Positions 9,432 to 18,974 of a DNA stretch of 64,000 nucleotides are shown in pieces. Both the position numbers and the translations under genes were made by a program. The stretch is taken from the NCBI GenBank assembly GCA_964019335.1, contig OZ025658.1, forward strand, positions 558,001-622,000, given 5' to 3'. A model generated the notes under the pieces. It worked only from the letters and a program-made list of their open reading frames with translations, was not told where the DNA came from and searched no databases. How positions within the stretch are numbered: position 1 is the first letter of the stretch; each line of letters opens with the position of its first letter. The stretch comes from Diplonema japonicum. Taxonomy: Eukaryota; Euglenozoa; Diplonemea; Diplonemida; Diplonemidae.

Positions 9432-11132
9432 ATGGCCGACGCATACCCGTTCTACTTGGGGGAATGGTCATGGAAGGGCATCACCGCAACCCCTGAAGCA
9501 CAGGTTTGGTTTGACAGGGGGCTAGCTTGGATGTATGGGTACAACCACGAGGAAGCGGTGTTCTGCTTCGAGAAGAGTGTTGAAGTGGACCCCGGGTGCG
9601 CAATGGCCTACTGGTGCAAGGCGTACTGCATGGGTCCCAACTACAACGCCCCATGGGATATCGTTTCAAACAGTGTGCTGGCCGAGGCGAGGGTGCAGAC
9701 CGACAAGGCAACGGCCGCAGCTGCCAAAGGCCACGCCTGGGAGAGAGAAGTTTGCGAGGCCCTCAGCCTCCGATACCCTGCTGACGAAAAACCCGAAGAC
9801 ACCCAAGCATGGGACATCGCCTTTGCAAACGCATTAAACACTGTGGCTGACAACCACCCTGACAACATCGACCTTCAGACTCTTGCTGCGGAGTCCTTCA
9901 TGACTGTCACACCTTGGAAGATGTGGGATCTTAAAACAGGTGAAATGTCGCCCGCTCCTTCAAGAACAAACGAGGCCATCACACGCTTGGAAACCGCCCA
10001 CAAGAAGTTCGTTGAGAACAACCACAAGAACCTCCCCGCACACCTGGGGATATGCCACTTTTACATCCATCTCATGGAGATGTCCCCCTTCCCCGAAAAA
10101 GCCTTGAATTTCTACGACTTTTTAAAAATGCGCGAGGTAGGCGGTGAGATCGGGCATCTTGTCCACATGGGGACGCACATAGGGATCCTCTGCGGTGATT
10201 ACAAAGCAGCAATTGAGGACAATGAGCTCGGCGCGAAATGGGACAAGGACTACGTGTTGTTTCGCTCCAAGAAAACATTCTTCATTCTGTACTACGTGCA
10301 CAACCTGCACTTTATGATGTACGGTGCGATGTTTGCTGGTGTGTACAAGAAGGCAATGCAGGCGGCTGAAGAAATATGGTGGTTAATGGAAGATGAAGTC
10401 CTTGAGTGGATGTCCCCATGGGGGCAGATGGCTATGCACGTCGAAGCCTTCAAAGCAACTAAGTACCACGTCATGGTACGTTTCGGGAAATGGGAGGAGA
10501 TCCTCTCGGAAACCATTCCTCTCAAACCCGAGCTAAACTGTGTCACGGTGGCTACGCTCCACTACGCCAGAGCCCTCGCCTACGCCTTGGGAAGAAACGA
10601 CGTGGATTCCGCTGAGAAGGAGCTTGAAAAATTCGAGGAACACTACAAAACAGTCCCCAAGGGGATGGGACGCTCCCTCCACAACAACACAGGCGAAGAT
10701 CTTCTCAACGTGGCCCGGGTCATGGCGAACGGCGAGGTTTCCTTCAGAAAGGGAAACCACGAGGAAGGCCTGAAGCTCCTTAGAAAAGCAGTTGAAATGG
10801 AAGATTCGCTCCCATATGACGAGCCATGGGGTATTATGCAGCCTACTCGCCATGCTCTTGGAGCACTTCTTCTTGAAGCTGGCCAGCCGGATGAGGCCTT
10901 GCAGGTGTACAAGCAGGATCTTGGAATGGTTCGCGACATGGCTCGGTCGTCGATCCACCCTGACAACTTGTGGGCTATGCTTGGTGTGGTGGACTGCTCG
11001 GCGCAGTTGAAGATAGATGTAGACCCTGCGTTTAAGGCAAGGCTTGATGCCTTGCTTGTCAGAACGGATACTCCTATTAAAGCCTCGTGTTTCTGCAGGC
11101 TGTCGAAGATGGGGTGTTCTTCGTGCGCGTGA
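9432..11132 (+). CDS. TPR protein of a prokaryote-like family
   Basis: The 566-residue product starts with YNHEEAVFCFEKSVEVDP...AMAYWCKAYCMGPNYN, the hallmark opening of a tetratricopeptide family common in bacteria and some protists. The centre has HMGTHIGILCGDYKAAIEDN followed by HNLHF, also characteristic of the family. Later TPR-like helices include the segment with LGALLLEAGQPDEALQVY near residue 475. TTC38 is a distant animal relative by general layout. The molecular role is not established for the family. The C-terminal CRLSKMGCSSCA is cysteine-rich. I chose the ATG at 9432 because upstream codons are lysines from poly(A). Confidence 0.85.
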   Translation: MADAYPFYLGEWSWKGITATPEAQVWFDRGLAWMYGYNHEEAVFCFEKSVEVDPGCAMAYWCKAYCMGPNYNAPWDIVSNSVLAEARVQTDKATAAAAKGHAWEREVCEALSLRYPADEKPEDTQAWDIAFANALNTVADNHPDNIDLQTLAAESFMTVTPWKMWDLKTGEMSPAPSRTNEAITRLETAHKKFVENNHKNLPAHLGICHFYIHLMEMSPFPEKALNFYDFLKMREVGGEIGHLVHMGTHIGILCGDYKAAIEDNELGAKWDKDYVLFRSKKTFFILYYVHNLHFMMYGAMFAGVYKKAMQAAEEIWWLMEDEVLEWMSPWGQMAMHVEAFKATKYHVMVRFGKWEEILSETIPLKPELNCVTVATLHYARALAYALGRNDVDSAEKELEKFEEHYKTVPKGMGRSLHNNTGEDLLNVARVMANGEVSFRKGNHEEGLKLLRKAVEMEDSLPYDEPWGIMQPTRHALGALLLEAGQPDEALQVYKQDLGMVRDMARSSIHPDNLWAMLGVVDCSAQLKIDVDPAFKARLDALLVRTDTPIKASCFCRLSKMGCSSCA

Positions 11133-11136
11133 GGTT

Positions 11137-11175
<39 letters not shown>

Positions 11176-11615
11176 CCTTTCTCCCTTTTTTTTTTCCCCC
11201 CTCTTTTTTCTTTTTCTTTTTTTTCCTTTCTCTCTTTGCCCTTCTGAAAGAAAGAAAAAATTTACGCTCCATATTCGCTAAGTGACCCGCCCTATGTCCC
11301 AAAGGGGTTATAGGGGGCTATAGGGGAAAAAATGTCAAAAATGCCCAAAGGTTCATTGAATTTTTTTTTTCAAAAAATCCATATGTCGAACATGAAAGAA
11401 CGGTGAGTTCCGAGGAAGTTCCAAAAAAAATTTTCCAAAAAAAAAATATTGGGGGCCAACCAAAACGACCTTGGAAGTCGCCATTTTGAGTTTTGGCCAT
11501 TTTTGCCAAACTTTTGCAACTGGGCACTTTTCCCTTTGAAAAACATGGTCAACAGGGTTCGATCCCAGAAGCCGGCATCTTCCTGACCAGTAGTTCAGCC
11601 GAAAATATTTTCGAA

Positions 11616-11686
11616 GGCATAGTAGTCTAGTTGGGGGGGCTTTGCCCTGTACCTAGGCGAAGCGGGTTCAAACCCCACTCCGGCGG
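11616..11686 (+). pseudogene. tRNA-like segment in left part of the transposon
   Basis: TAGTCTAGTTGG (11623-11634) fits the pol III A box, and GGTTCAAACCC (11665-11675) fits the B box at tRNA-like spacing. A strong hairpin lies between them (GCTTTGCC with GGCGAAGC), but the loop is 9 nt and the acceptor stem does not close, so a functional tRNA is unlikely. Confidence 0.45.
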
Positions 11687-13237
11687 ATTTTTTTTAGGCT
11701 CACCACAGGGGAGAAACGGCAGCCTAAACCGGTATTTCCGCGAAAGCTTTTCATAAGCTTGTGGGAGTCTAGTTGAGAAAAGTGCAGTTTTGAGGAAGGA
11801 CAGCTCTTAACATTGTAAGATTGTTAGTCAGTAAGCATAACAGTCCTGTTCTCTGCACTTCGGCCGTAATCACCAAATACAAACGGGTGGAGATGACGAG
11901 AAGGTCAAAGAGGGTTCCGTAGGGGAGTTTATAGTTGAAGAGACAGATGCGCGTCTACGCCGTCCACCACAGGGCAACGTACAGTCCAAATGGCATAGTC
12001 ATTTGAAAGTGACGTTGCCATTGGGGCAGAAGTTATTTCTGCTTGGAAGGTACTTATGTGGGAATTACACCGATCACCGGTCACGTTTGCGTTGGAAGAT
12101 CCTTGACCCGCGTGCCCTGGTTTGATGACCAGCCTGAACGGAACGGAGACTATGAAACAAGCAGTGACGACGACCGGAGAATACTTCCTACTCCTGAGAA
12201 CACACGGGCAACTCGAAGGGAAAGACCAAAGCAAGCCCTTCCAGCCAGCAGAGAACCTCAGACAACGAGGACTCCAGATGGACAGGATCGCGATAGCGGA
12301 GTACAGCCACAAGGAGCTCCACTACCGGGTCCACTACACAAAAGAGGGCAAGAAGTGAGATCTCAGAGCAGACGGGGTGGAAGTGCCATATGCAAAAACA
12401 AAGATGGCACCCCAGCCTCATCTTGTACAAGAAGCACAAGACCGAGGAAGCAGGGGAGGGCCACCCGAGGCACAACAGAGGACATGGACAACCTCCCCAA
12501 CGCAGCAGCAGCAAAGACAGTAGCGACAACAGAAAGTAAAGAAGAAGACATCAGTACCTCCCCCCCCTTCCTCCTCCTCCCTTCCTGCTGTTCTACTTCG
12601 GGTGGATCAAGCGACTGAAGAAACAACAGATTTTTCTGGTGACCCCTACTCTTCAGTGTACTAGTTTCTTTTCATCATTACTCTGTGTTGGTCACCGATC
12701 ACACCAACACCGGCTGAGGAAGACGCAGTACTACTACTAATACTACCTGCTGGAAGTGGTGGCAAAACGAGACCAGCTTCTCCAGGACAAGAGAATGCTA
12801 GAAACGTACACGACGCACCCCTGGAACAGATAACGGAAGGAAACGCTCATGCACACCACCTGAGTAGGAGCTGGTAGGAGCTGAAGAAGCACGTGAGCGG
12901 GAGCCTGATGATGAAGCACGGAGAAGACATTATCAAGTAGCTCAGGAAGCTGAAGTGTACGACGGACCGAGGAAGACGAGTCACCACAATGGAACTCGTA
13001 CTAGACTTCGAGAACAGGGAAAGGGGTAGATAAGTAGAGATAAGTAGACAAGAACGTTCCAGAACAGGAACCTCCTTTATCTCATCTCTTATTCTGTGTT
13101 TATTTCATCACAGTGTTGATGGGCTGAGGCGTGTCGTGAGTGTGTATCGCAGAGGATATCTGGTGTGGAAAGAAGGGAACCTACTCCACCCACTATGCCG
13201 GATGCCTGAGTAAAGATGGGGGGTCAGAGTTTTGAAT

Positions 13238-13310
13238 TCCTGTGTGGTAGAGTGCTCACCTGTCAGGCCCCCTTGTTCCAGGAGTCGCGGGTTCGAATCC
13301 CGACGCAGTG
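13238..13310 (+). pseudogene. tRNA-like segment in right part of the transposon
   Basis: TGGTAGAGTGC (from 13245) and GGTTCGAATCC (13290-13300) sit 45 nt apart, as in tRNAs, with ACCTGTCAGG between them where an anticodon arm would be. The acceptor stem does not pair well. A second B-box-like GGTTCGAACCC follows at 13324-13334. It is probably a tRNA-derived internal promoter or relic. Confidence 0.45.
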
Positions 13311-13556
13311 GTTTTTTCATCAGGGTTCGAACCCCACTTGTGCCGTGTTTTCTCCACCAGAGCTGCTTCATTTTGTATAGTACAAAGTAAGGCAAATCAC
13401 CAAAAAAAAATTTATTACAAAAAAAAATTCCATATGTCGAACATTGGGCCCCGGACGCAAATAAATCCATTCCAGCCCTAGAAAAAGCAATTAGAAATTT
13501 TTTTAGCTCTTCAAAATGCGGGTTCTGGTGGGTCACTTAGCGAATATAGAGCGTTA

Positions 13557-14513
13557 AAAAAAAAAAATACGGGAGACTATTCCTTATTCATTGAGCGAAG
13601 AGAGGAAGGCGGGAAAAAAAAGAAGAAGAAAAAAAAAAAGGAAAAAAAAAAAATTAGAGAAACAAAAACAAAAAATATCCCCCCCCTTTATTTTTTTTAT
13701 GCGTCCTACACCCTTAAATGTCTCCTTCTCCTTTCTTTTAAACCTCTCGTAGCAAACGTTGCCGTGGTTTGTACGCGGTATCTGCACATTTTTTTTTTTT
13801 TTTTTTTTTACTATATTTTTTCCAAATTGCAAAAAAAAAAAAAAAGAAAATCGTTCCATATTAAGTACAAACATGGATTTCTACTTTTTTTTTTCTCCCG
13901 TTTAACAGCACTGTGCCCTTCGGGATGACTCTCTCAATTCTTTTCTTCTTCTTTTTTTCCCCCCTCCAGGCCGGATCAGTTGTGCTCTTCAAATATTGCT
14001 GAGCCTGGGCGCTAGCAGGAACTGCTGAAGGATTCCTTGCGTCTCGAGGTGTGTCTAAAAAAAAAAAAGCTAAGCACTGCCTACCTACTGTCCATACCTT
14101 CCCTCTCGCACGCATCGATTTTCTTTTTTTCCCTCTTCTTTTTTCTTTTTCTCTTTCTTTTTTATTACGGGGTCCTTGAAAGGTGCCTCTTGTCCGATGA
14201 GCGCGCACCCTGGGAGGAGTTGTAAATGTACACCGGGTGATGGAAAAAAAAAAAAAAAAGAAGAAGAAGAAGAAGAAGAAGGAAAGAAAAAAAAGAAAAC
14301 TGAGAGAATGCCTCAGTGCCATAACCTTTTTTTTTTTTCTTTTTCTTTTTCTTTTTTTTTTTTTTTTTTTTATTTGCTCCCTGTGTGCAGCTCTCGTGCG
14401 GAAGCTATTCACTTTTCTTTTTTTCTTGATTTTTTTTTTCTTTGCAAACTAAAAAAAAAAAAAAAAAAAAAAAAAATGGTAACCCACTAGAAGGAGAAGA
14501 AGAAAAAAAAAAA
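13557..14513. other. Gene-free interval, homopolymer-rich
   Basis: This interval has many A and T runs and GAA-repeat stretches before the OvoA start. I see no coding frame or RNA gene. Open frames here encode only Lys/Phe/Glu low-complexity sequence. Confidence 0.6.
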
Positions 14514-17411
14514 ATGGCGCCTTTACCCGTAATTGACATGGATGAGCAAGAAGCGCACTTGAGAGTTACAAAGTCCGTCATGGCGACAGGGACAGATGTG
14601 GCGGCCAAGCGCAAGGAGATCAAGGAGTACTTTAACAAGACTTACGATATTTTCGAGAAGTTGTACTCTGTGATCAACAGCGAAGAGGCATTTCAGATGA
14701 AACCCCTGCACAAGCTGAGGCACCCACACATTTTCTACTACGGGCACACAGCTACCTTCTTCATGAACAAGCTCACCATGGGCAACTACACCACCAGGAT
14801 CAACCCTCTTTATGAGGAAATGTTCGCTATTGGAGTGGACGAGATGCAGTATGTTTGGGGAAAAAGAAGAAAAAAAAAAAATTGATGATGACAAAAGAGA
14901 AAATCTTTATTTGTTTCAGCCTTGTCTTAGATTGTCTTTTGGCTTTCACATGATTATGATTGTTTCTTTTTTTTCTGATCCTCATTTTTATTTTTTTTTA
15001 ATTTTTTTTTTTTCCCCCTTTTGAATTGTAATTATTCTAATGATGACAAAAACTTGTTTTAATGTTTCAGCCTTGTCTTAGATTGTCTTTTGGCTTTCAC
15101 GTGATTACAAAAAAATTGAAAAAACTCTGCTGATTTTGCTTTCCGTCTTTTTTTTTTTCTCCCCGTAGTCTGCCGGTCCCCATCCACTTTACATGATGAT
15201 AAAAATGCTCAATTTTGTTTCAGCCTTGTCTTAGATTGTCTTTTGGCTTTCAAATGATTATGTTAATTCATATGCTGATCCTTCTTTTCAAGTGTGGTTT
15301 TTTTTTCTTCTTTTTTTTTTTTTCTCTTTTTCTTTCGTGATGACAAAAATTGTTTTAATGTTTCAGCCTTGTCTTAGATTGTCCTTTGGCTTTTACGTGA
15401 TTAAATCTTACAACAACAAAAAACTGAAAAGAATTATTAATTTATCTTTTTTAGAAAAAAAAAAAAAAAGAAAAAAAAAAACCTCCCTCCCCCTCCACTC
15501 ATCAACACAAACAGGTGGGACGATCTCAGTTCTGCACACTACTCTTTCCCGTCTTCAAGCGATGTGAAGAAGTACAGGGACCTTGTGAGGGAAAGGATTA
15601 ACACTTATATTATGGAATGTCCTTTGACACTCCCCGTCCAGTGGGACGACGCCATGTGGCCCATCCTGATGGGTATCGAACACGAGAGAATCCACCTTGA
15701 AACTAGCTGCGTCTTGCTCAGAGAGCTTCCTCTGAACCTGGTCACCCCTTCCGACTTCTGGAAACCATGCCCCATCCGCACCCCCATGTCCGAGCCCAAC
15801 ACCATGGTACCCGTGAAAGGCGACAGGGTGACAGTGGGAAGGGGCCCTCAAAACACATCCGAACCCGGCGGTGACACTGAAACCGGGAAAAACTCTGATT
15901 CAAACAAGATTTTCGGTTGGGACGTCGACCATGGTACGTACACGACGAACGTTGCAGATTTCGAAGCAAGCAAATTCTTGGTGAGCAACGACGAGTTCCT
16001 GCAGTTCATGAACGCTGGGGGGTACCAGAACGACGCTTACTGGACGAAGGACGGCCGTGGGTGGAGGGACTTCCGCAAGGTAACCCACCCCCATTTCTGG
16101 GTGAAGACACCCGACACCGACGCTTGGAAACTTCGTCACATCGCAGAAGAAATCGAGCTTCCCATGAGCTGGCCAGCAGAGGTCAACCAACATGAAGCCA
16201 AAGCTTTCTGCGCATGGAAATCCGAAACTCTCGGAAAACCCGTCCGCCTGCCAACCGAAGCAGAATGGAGTCTAATGTTCGACGACTTCGTCAGAGAAGA
16301 CCAATGGGAGTGGGAAACCGCACCGGGAAACATAAACCTCGAGAAATTCACATCGTCATGCCCGGTGGACATCTACGCATTCGACGGTGTCAAGAGCAAA
16401 ACGACCTTATACGATGTGGTGGGGAACGTTTGGCAGCACACGGAAACTCCAACAGGCCCGTTGGACGGGTTTAAAGTACACAGGCTGTATGACGATTTTT
16501 CCATGCCGACATTCGATGGTGACCACACGATTCAAAAGGGAGGATGCTGGATGGCAACGGGTAACGAAGCTACGCGGGACGCCAGATTTGCGTTCCGCCG
16601 TCATTTCTACCAAATGATCGGTATTAGATACATTGTTGGCGAGGATGTGGACGAATACGCTGGATTCTACGCCGCGGACCCCATTGTGGACCAGTACACT
16701 GAGTTCCATTACGGGAAGGGTTCGAACGATGGCTTCGCTGTGAACCTTGCGAATGCTGTTTTGAAAATCGCTGAGAAAAACAATGTGAAAACAGGTCTTT
16801 GCGCGGATATCGGCTGCCGGTCGGGGAGAACCTCTTTCGAACTTGCAAGGTCTGTCGATGAAGTTCAAGGTGTAGATATATCCGCGAGATATATTATGCC
16901 TGGATGTCAGATGAGGGAATGCCAACAAACGAAATGGGAAGTTCCATCAGAAGGCGATCTGCATGAGAAGCGTTCTGCTCAAGCTACCGATTTTGGTATT
17001 GAGGAGTTGATCGGGAAGACTACGTTTTGGCAGTCGGATCCTTGCAACCTCCATGCACACCTCAAAGGGTATGACATTGTCATTGTGAACATTAACCTTT
17101 TGGAGCGTCTCTCTGACCCTGCAAAATTCCTCTCTGGTATCCATGAACGGATGCAAAGTAACGCTCTTCTGGTCATTTCTTCTACCTTCAACTGGAAGAC
17201 GTTCGGTCTTGCAAAGGATAAGTGGATTGGGGGAACGCTTTCTGAGGAGGGTGTACCTCTTTCTGGCCTCGAGGGTGTCAAAAACATTCTTTCCAAGAAC
17301 TTTGCGTTCCTTGAGAATGATAGCCAAGAGAAGCTTCCCTACTCCCTCCCCTTGACTGTGGATTCGTACATCGGGGGCACAGTTGGTGTTCATGCGTGGA
17401 AAAAACTTTGA
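14514..17411 (+). CDS. ovoA: 5-histidylcysteine sulfoxide synthase / methyltransferase (ovothiol synthesis)
   Basis: Two exons (14514-14848 and 15515-17411) give 743 residues. OvoA joins cysteine to histidine C5 using O2 and non-haem iron, and its C-terminal domain methylates the product toward ovothiol. Visible features: a DinB-like N-terminal domain with the iron-binding HX3HXE motif as HERIHLE; an FGE-sulfatase-like catalytic domain with EEIELPMSWPAEVNQHEAKAFCAWK and RLPTEAEW; and a C-terminal AdoMet methyltransferase domain with CADIGCRSGRTSFEL. Splicing restores GVDEMQWDDL, a strongly conserved junction, so the GTATGT...ACAG intron (666 nt) is well supported. Ovothiol is known in trypanosomatids and Euglena. 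The intron holds four snoRNA-like units. Confidence 0.93.
14885..14978 (+). ncRNA. Box C/D snoRNA-like unit 1 (intronic)
   Basis: C box ATGATGA at 14885-14891 and D box CTGA at 14975-14978 define 94 nt. The core shared with the other three units (GCCTTGTCTTAGATTGTC, from about 14919) is followed by GGCTTTCAC and an ATGATTA that fits a C' box. It lies in the OvoA intron, the usual host site for such RNAs. The rRNA target was not identified. Confidence 0.6.
15040..15133 (+). ncRNA. Box C/D snoRNA-like unit 2 (intronic)
   Basis: C box ATGATGA at 15040-15046 and D box CTGA at 15130-15133, again 94 nt. It contains the same conserved core and a GTGATTA C'-like box. Sequence outside the boxes and core differs from unit 1, which is expected if boxes and guide are under selection. 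Confidence 0.6.
15193..15278 (+). ncRNA. Box C/D snoRNA-like unit 3 (intronic)
   Basis: C box ATGATGA at 15193-15199 and D box CTGA at 15275-15278, 86 nt, with the same core and an ATGATTA C'-like box. The spacer before this unit is unrelated sequence. Confidence 0.58.
15337..15427 (+). ncRNA. Box C/D snoRNA-like unit 4 (intronic)
   Basis: C box GTGATGA at 15337-15343 and D box CTGA at 15424-15427, 91 nt. The core has small changes (TGTCCTTTGGC, TTTTAC). Pyrimidines before the C box and purines after the D box could form a weak terminal stem. Confidence 0.55.
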
Positions 17412-17617
17412 GATCCCAAAAAAAAAAAAATTAAAAAAAAAAAAGAAAGAGTCTTTACTTGGTATGCTAAAAGTACCTCAACTTCATTATTATTATTTCT
17501 TTTTCCTTCTTCCTTCTTTCCCCTTTCCACCTTTCTTTTTTTTTTTATTATTCTCCCTTTGTTGTTTTTTTTTTTTGTTTTTCTTTGTTGTTCTTTTTTT
17601 TTTTTTTTGAGAAAACT

Positions 17618-17964
17618 TCTAACTTGACCCCTAAGTTCGAGAAATGCTCAAAATCCACCCCCTTAGTTTGAGAAATGTTCAAGGTCTATCTTTAAGGAGG
17701 AAAAAGTTTCTGATCCGGTCCCCAAGGTTTCTTAAATCTCTGTGTAGTACCCCAAATCTTCAAAAAAACTCATACTCGACCCCTAAGTTTTAAAATGCGT
17801 GAATTTGAACATTTTGAAAACTAAGGGGTTGACTTTGAGCGGTTTCCCACCGTAGGGGCCTAGTTAGGGCATTTGAAAACCTGAGGGGGCGGACTTTGAA
17901 CACTTTGGAAACTTAGGGGGCGGGATTTGAGCGGTTCAGAAACTTAGGGGTCGAGTTAGGACTC
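17618..17964. repeat. Foldback of two convergent arrays of ~30-bp degenerate repeats
   Basis: About six degenerate units of the type CGACCCCTAAGTTT...AAATGCTCAAA run forward to about 17808. About five units of the complementary type (AAACTTAGGGG...) then run to 17964. The outer 20 bases pair almost perfectly (CTAACTTGACCCCTAAGTT against AACTTAGGGGTCGAGTTAG). The whole could fold into a long imperfect hairpin. Confidence 0.7.
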
Positions 17965-18403
17965 TACCCCCCCCTTTTTTTTATTCCCTCCTTCGAATGT
18001 CTTTTTTTTTTTCTCCCTATCTTTTTTTCTTTTTCCCCGCCTGGGTTTGAAGAAAAAAAAAAGAAAAAAAAAGAGGGTTGGGGAAAAGTTATTGGGAATC
18101 TGACAGGGAAAGGGGAAAAAAAGAATTTTTAAAAGAAAACGGCGGGGGGAGGGGGGGGGAAAGAAGCGCATTAAAGTTTTTTTCTTCTTTTTTTTTGCTT
18201 CTCACCGAGTTTGCGTGATGAAGACACTGGAAAAAGAGTCTTCAAAAAAATGAAAGGAATCGTAAAAGGAAGGAGAAAGAGAGAGAAAGAGAGGGGAGAG
18301 GTAGACAGAAAAGACTTTTGCTTGCTCTGAGCGGTGCTACCACCCCGCGACTTGCATCGACTGTCTGTACTTCTTACCTCCCCATTTTTATTTTTTACTT
18401 GTT

Positions 18404-18452
18404 CCCCCCCCCCTCCCCCTCCCCCCATTTCTTCGGGGGGGGGGGGGGGGGG
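18404..18452. repeat. C-run/G-run hairpin
   Basis: A 23-nt C-rich run is followed by an 8-nt A/T-rich spacer and 18 consecutive G. It could form a hairpin or a G-quadruplex. Homopolymer length may be affected by assembly. Confidence 0.5.
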
Positions 18453-18974
18453 CGTAACCAAACCGCGTCCTTGAGAGAAATCCTATGACTTTTTTTAGCC
18501 TGGAAAAAAAAAAAAAAAAAAGGCAGGGACATGGTACAGGGTGGCATGATATTTCTTTTTTTTTTCTCCTCTTGAAAGCGCTCGAACTTAGTTCAGAGTG
18601 CTCCCTATGGAAAGGATAAAAATCCCCTCCCCTTCCCCCTTTCTTCACACGTTTTTCTCTCTCTTTTTTTCCCCTCTCTTTTCTCACCTTTCTTTATTTA
18701 TTTATTTATTTTTCTTCTTCCTTTTCTTCTTTCTTCTCCCTCTCTCGCCCGTTGTTCCTCTCACCCTCACCCGTTTTTTTTTCTTTTCTTTTATTTTTTT
18801 TATTTTTTCTTCTTCCCTGTTCTCCCCATAAATCCCCAACCCCTCTTTTTTTTTTTTCCCGCTTCCTCTTGCTTTCTCAACCGCGTTACCCTGGTATTGA
18901 CCCATCCAACAAAACCCGTTCCTCAAGGACCCTCATACACCCTTTATAAAAAAAAGAGGGGAAAAAAAAAAAAA

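Larger units (their letters stand above)
11262..13556. mobile_element. Non-autonomous DNA transposon, PIF/Harbinger-like by target site
   Basis: Positions 11265-11291 and 13527-13553 are inverted copies matching at 25 of 27 bases (outer CGCTC, inner ATTCGCTAAGTGACCC). The element is flanked on both sides by TTA (11262-11264 and 13554-13556). A 3-bp TTA/TAA duplication is typical of PIF/Harbinger elements. Inside each end the 15-mer CCATATGTCGAACAT recurs in the same orientation (11379-11393 and 13430-13444). The 2.29-kb interior has no transposase frame I recognise, only short open frames without conserved motifs, so it probably moves using a transposase encoded elsewhere. tRNA-like segments lie inside both ends. 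Confidence 0.75.
17412..18974. other. Gene-free interval with foldback repeat and C/G hairpin
   Basis: This ~1.56-kb interval between OvoA and the F-box gene holds the foldback repeat at 17618-17964 and a C-run/G-run inverted pair at 18404-18452. The rest is pyrimidine-rich with long T runs. I see no gene. Confidence 0.6.

Noticed and set aside
12043-12618. 191-residue plus-strand open frame inside the transposon
   Set aside because: No transposase or other domain, overlapping frames of similar length on both strands, and repetitive Thr/Arg/Ser composition.
13238-13310. Functional tRNA gene
   Set aside because: A and B boxes fit, but the acceptor stem does not pair and the segment lies inside a transposon.
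13861-14412. 183-residue reverse-strand open frame
   Set aside because: Consists mainly of Lys/Phe/Arg runs coded by homopolymers.
14885-15427. CRISPR-like or simple tandem satellite array
   Set aside because: Eukaryotic context, spacers of unequal length with homopolymers, and conserved C and D boxes at each unit's ends fit snoRNAs better.
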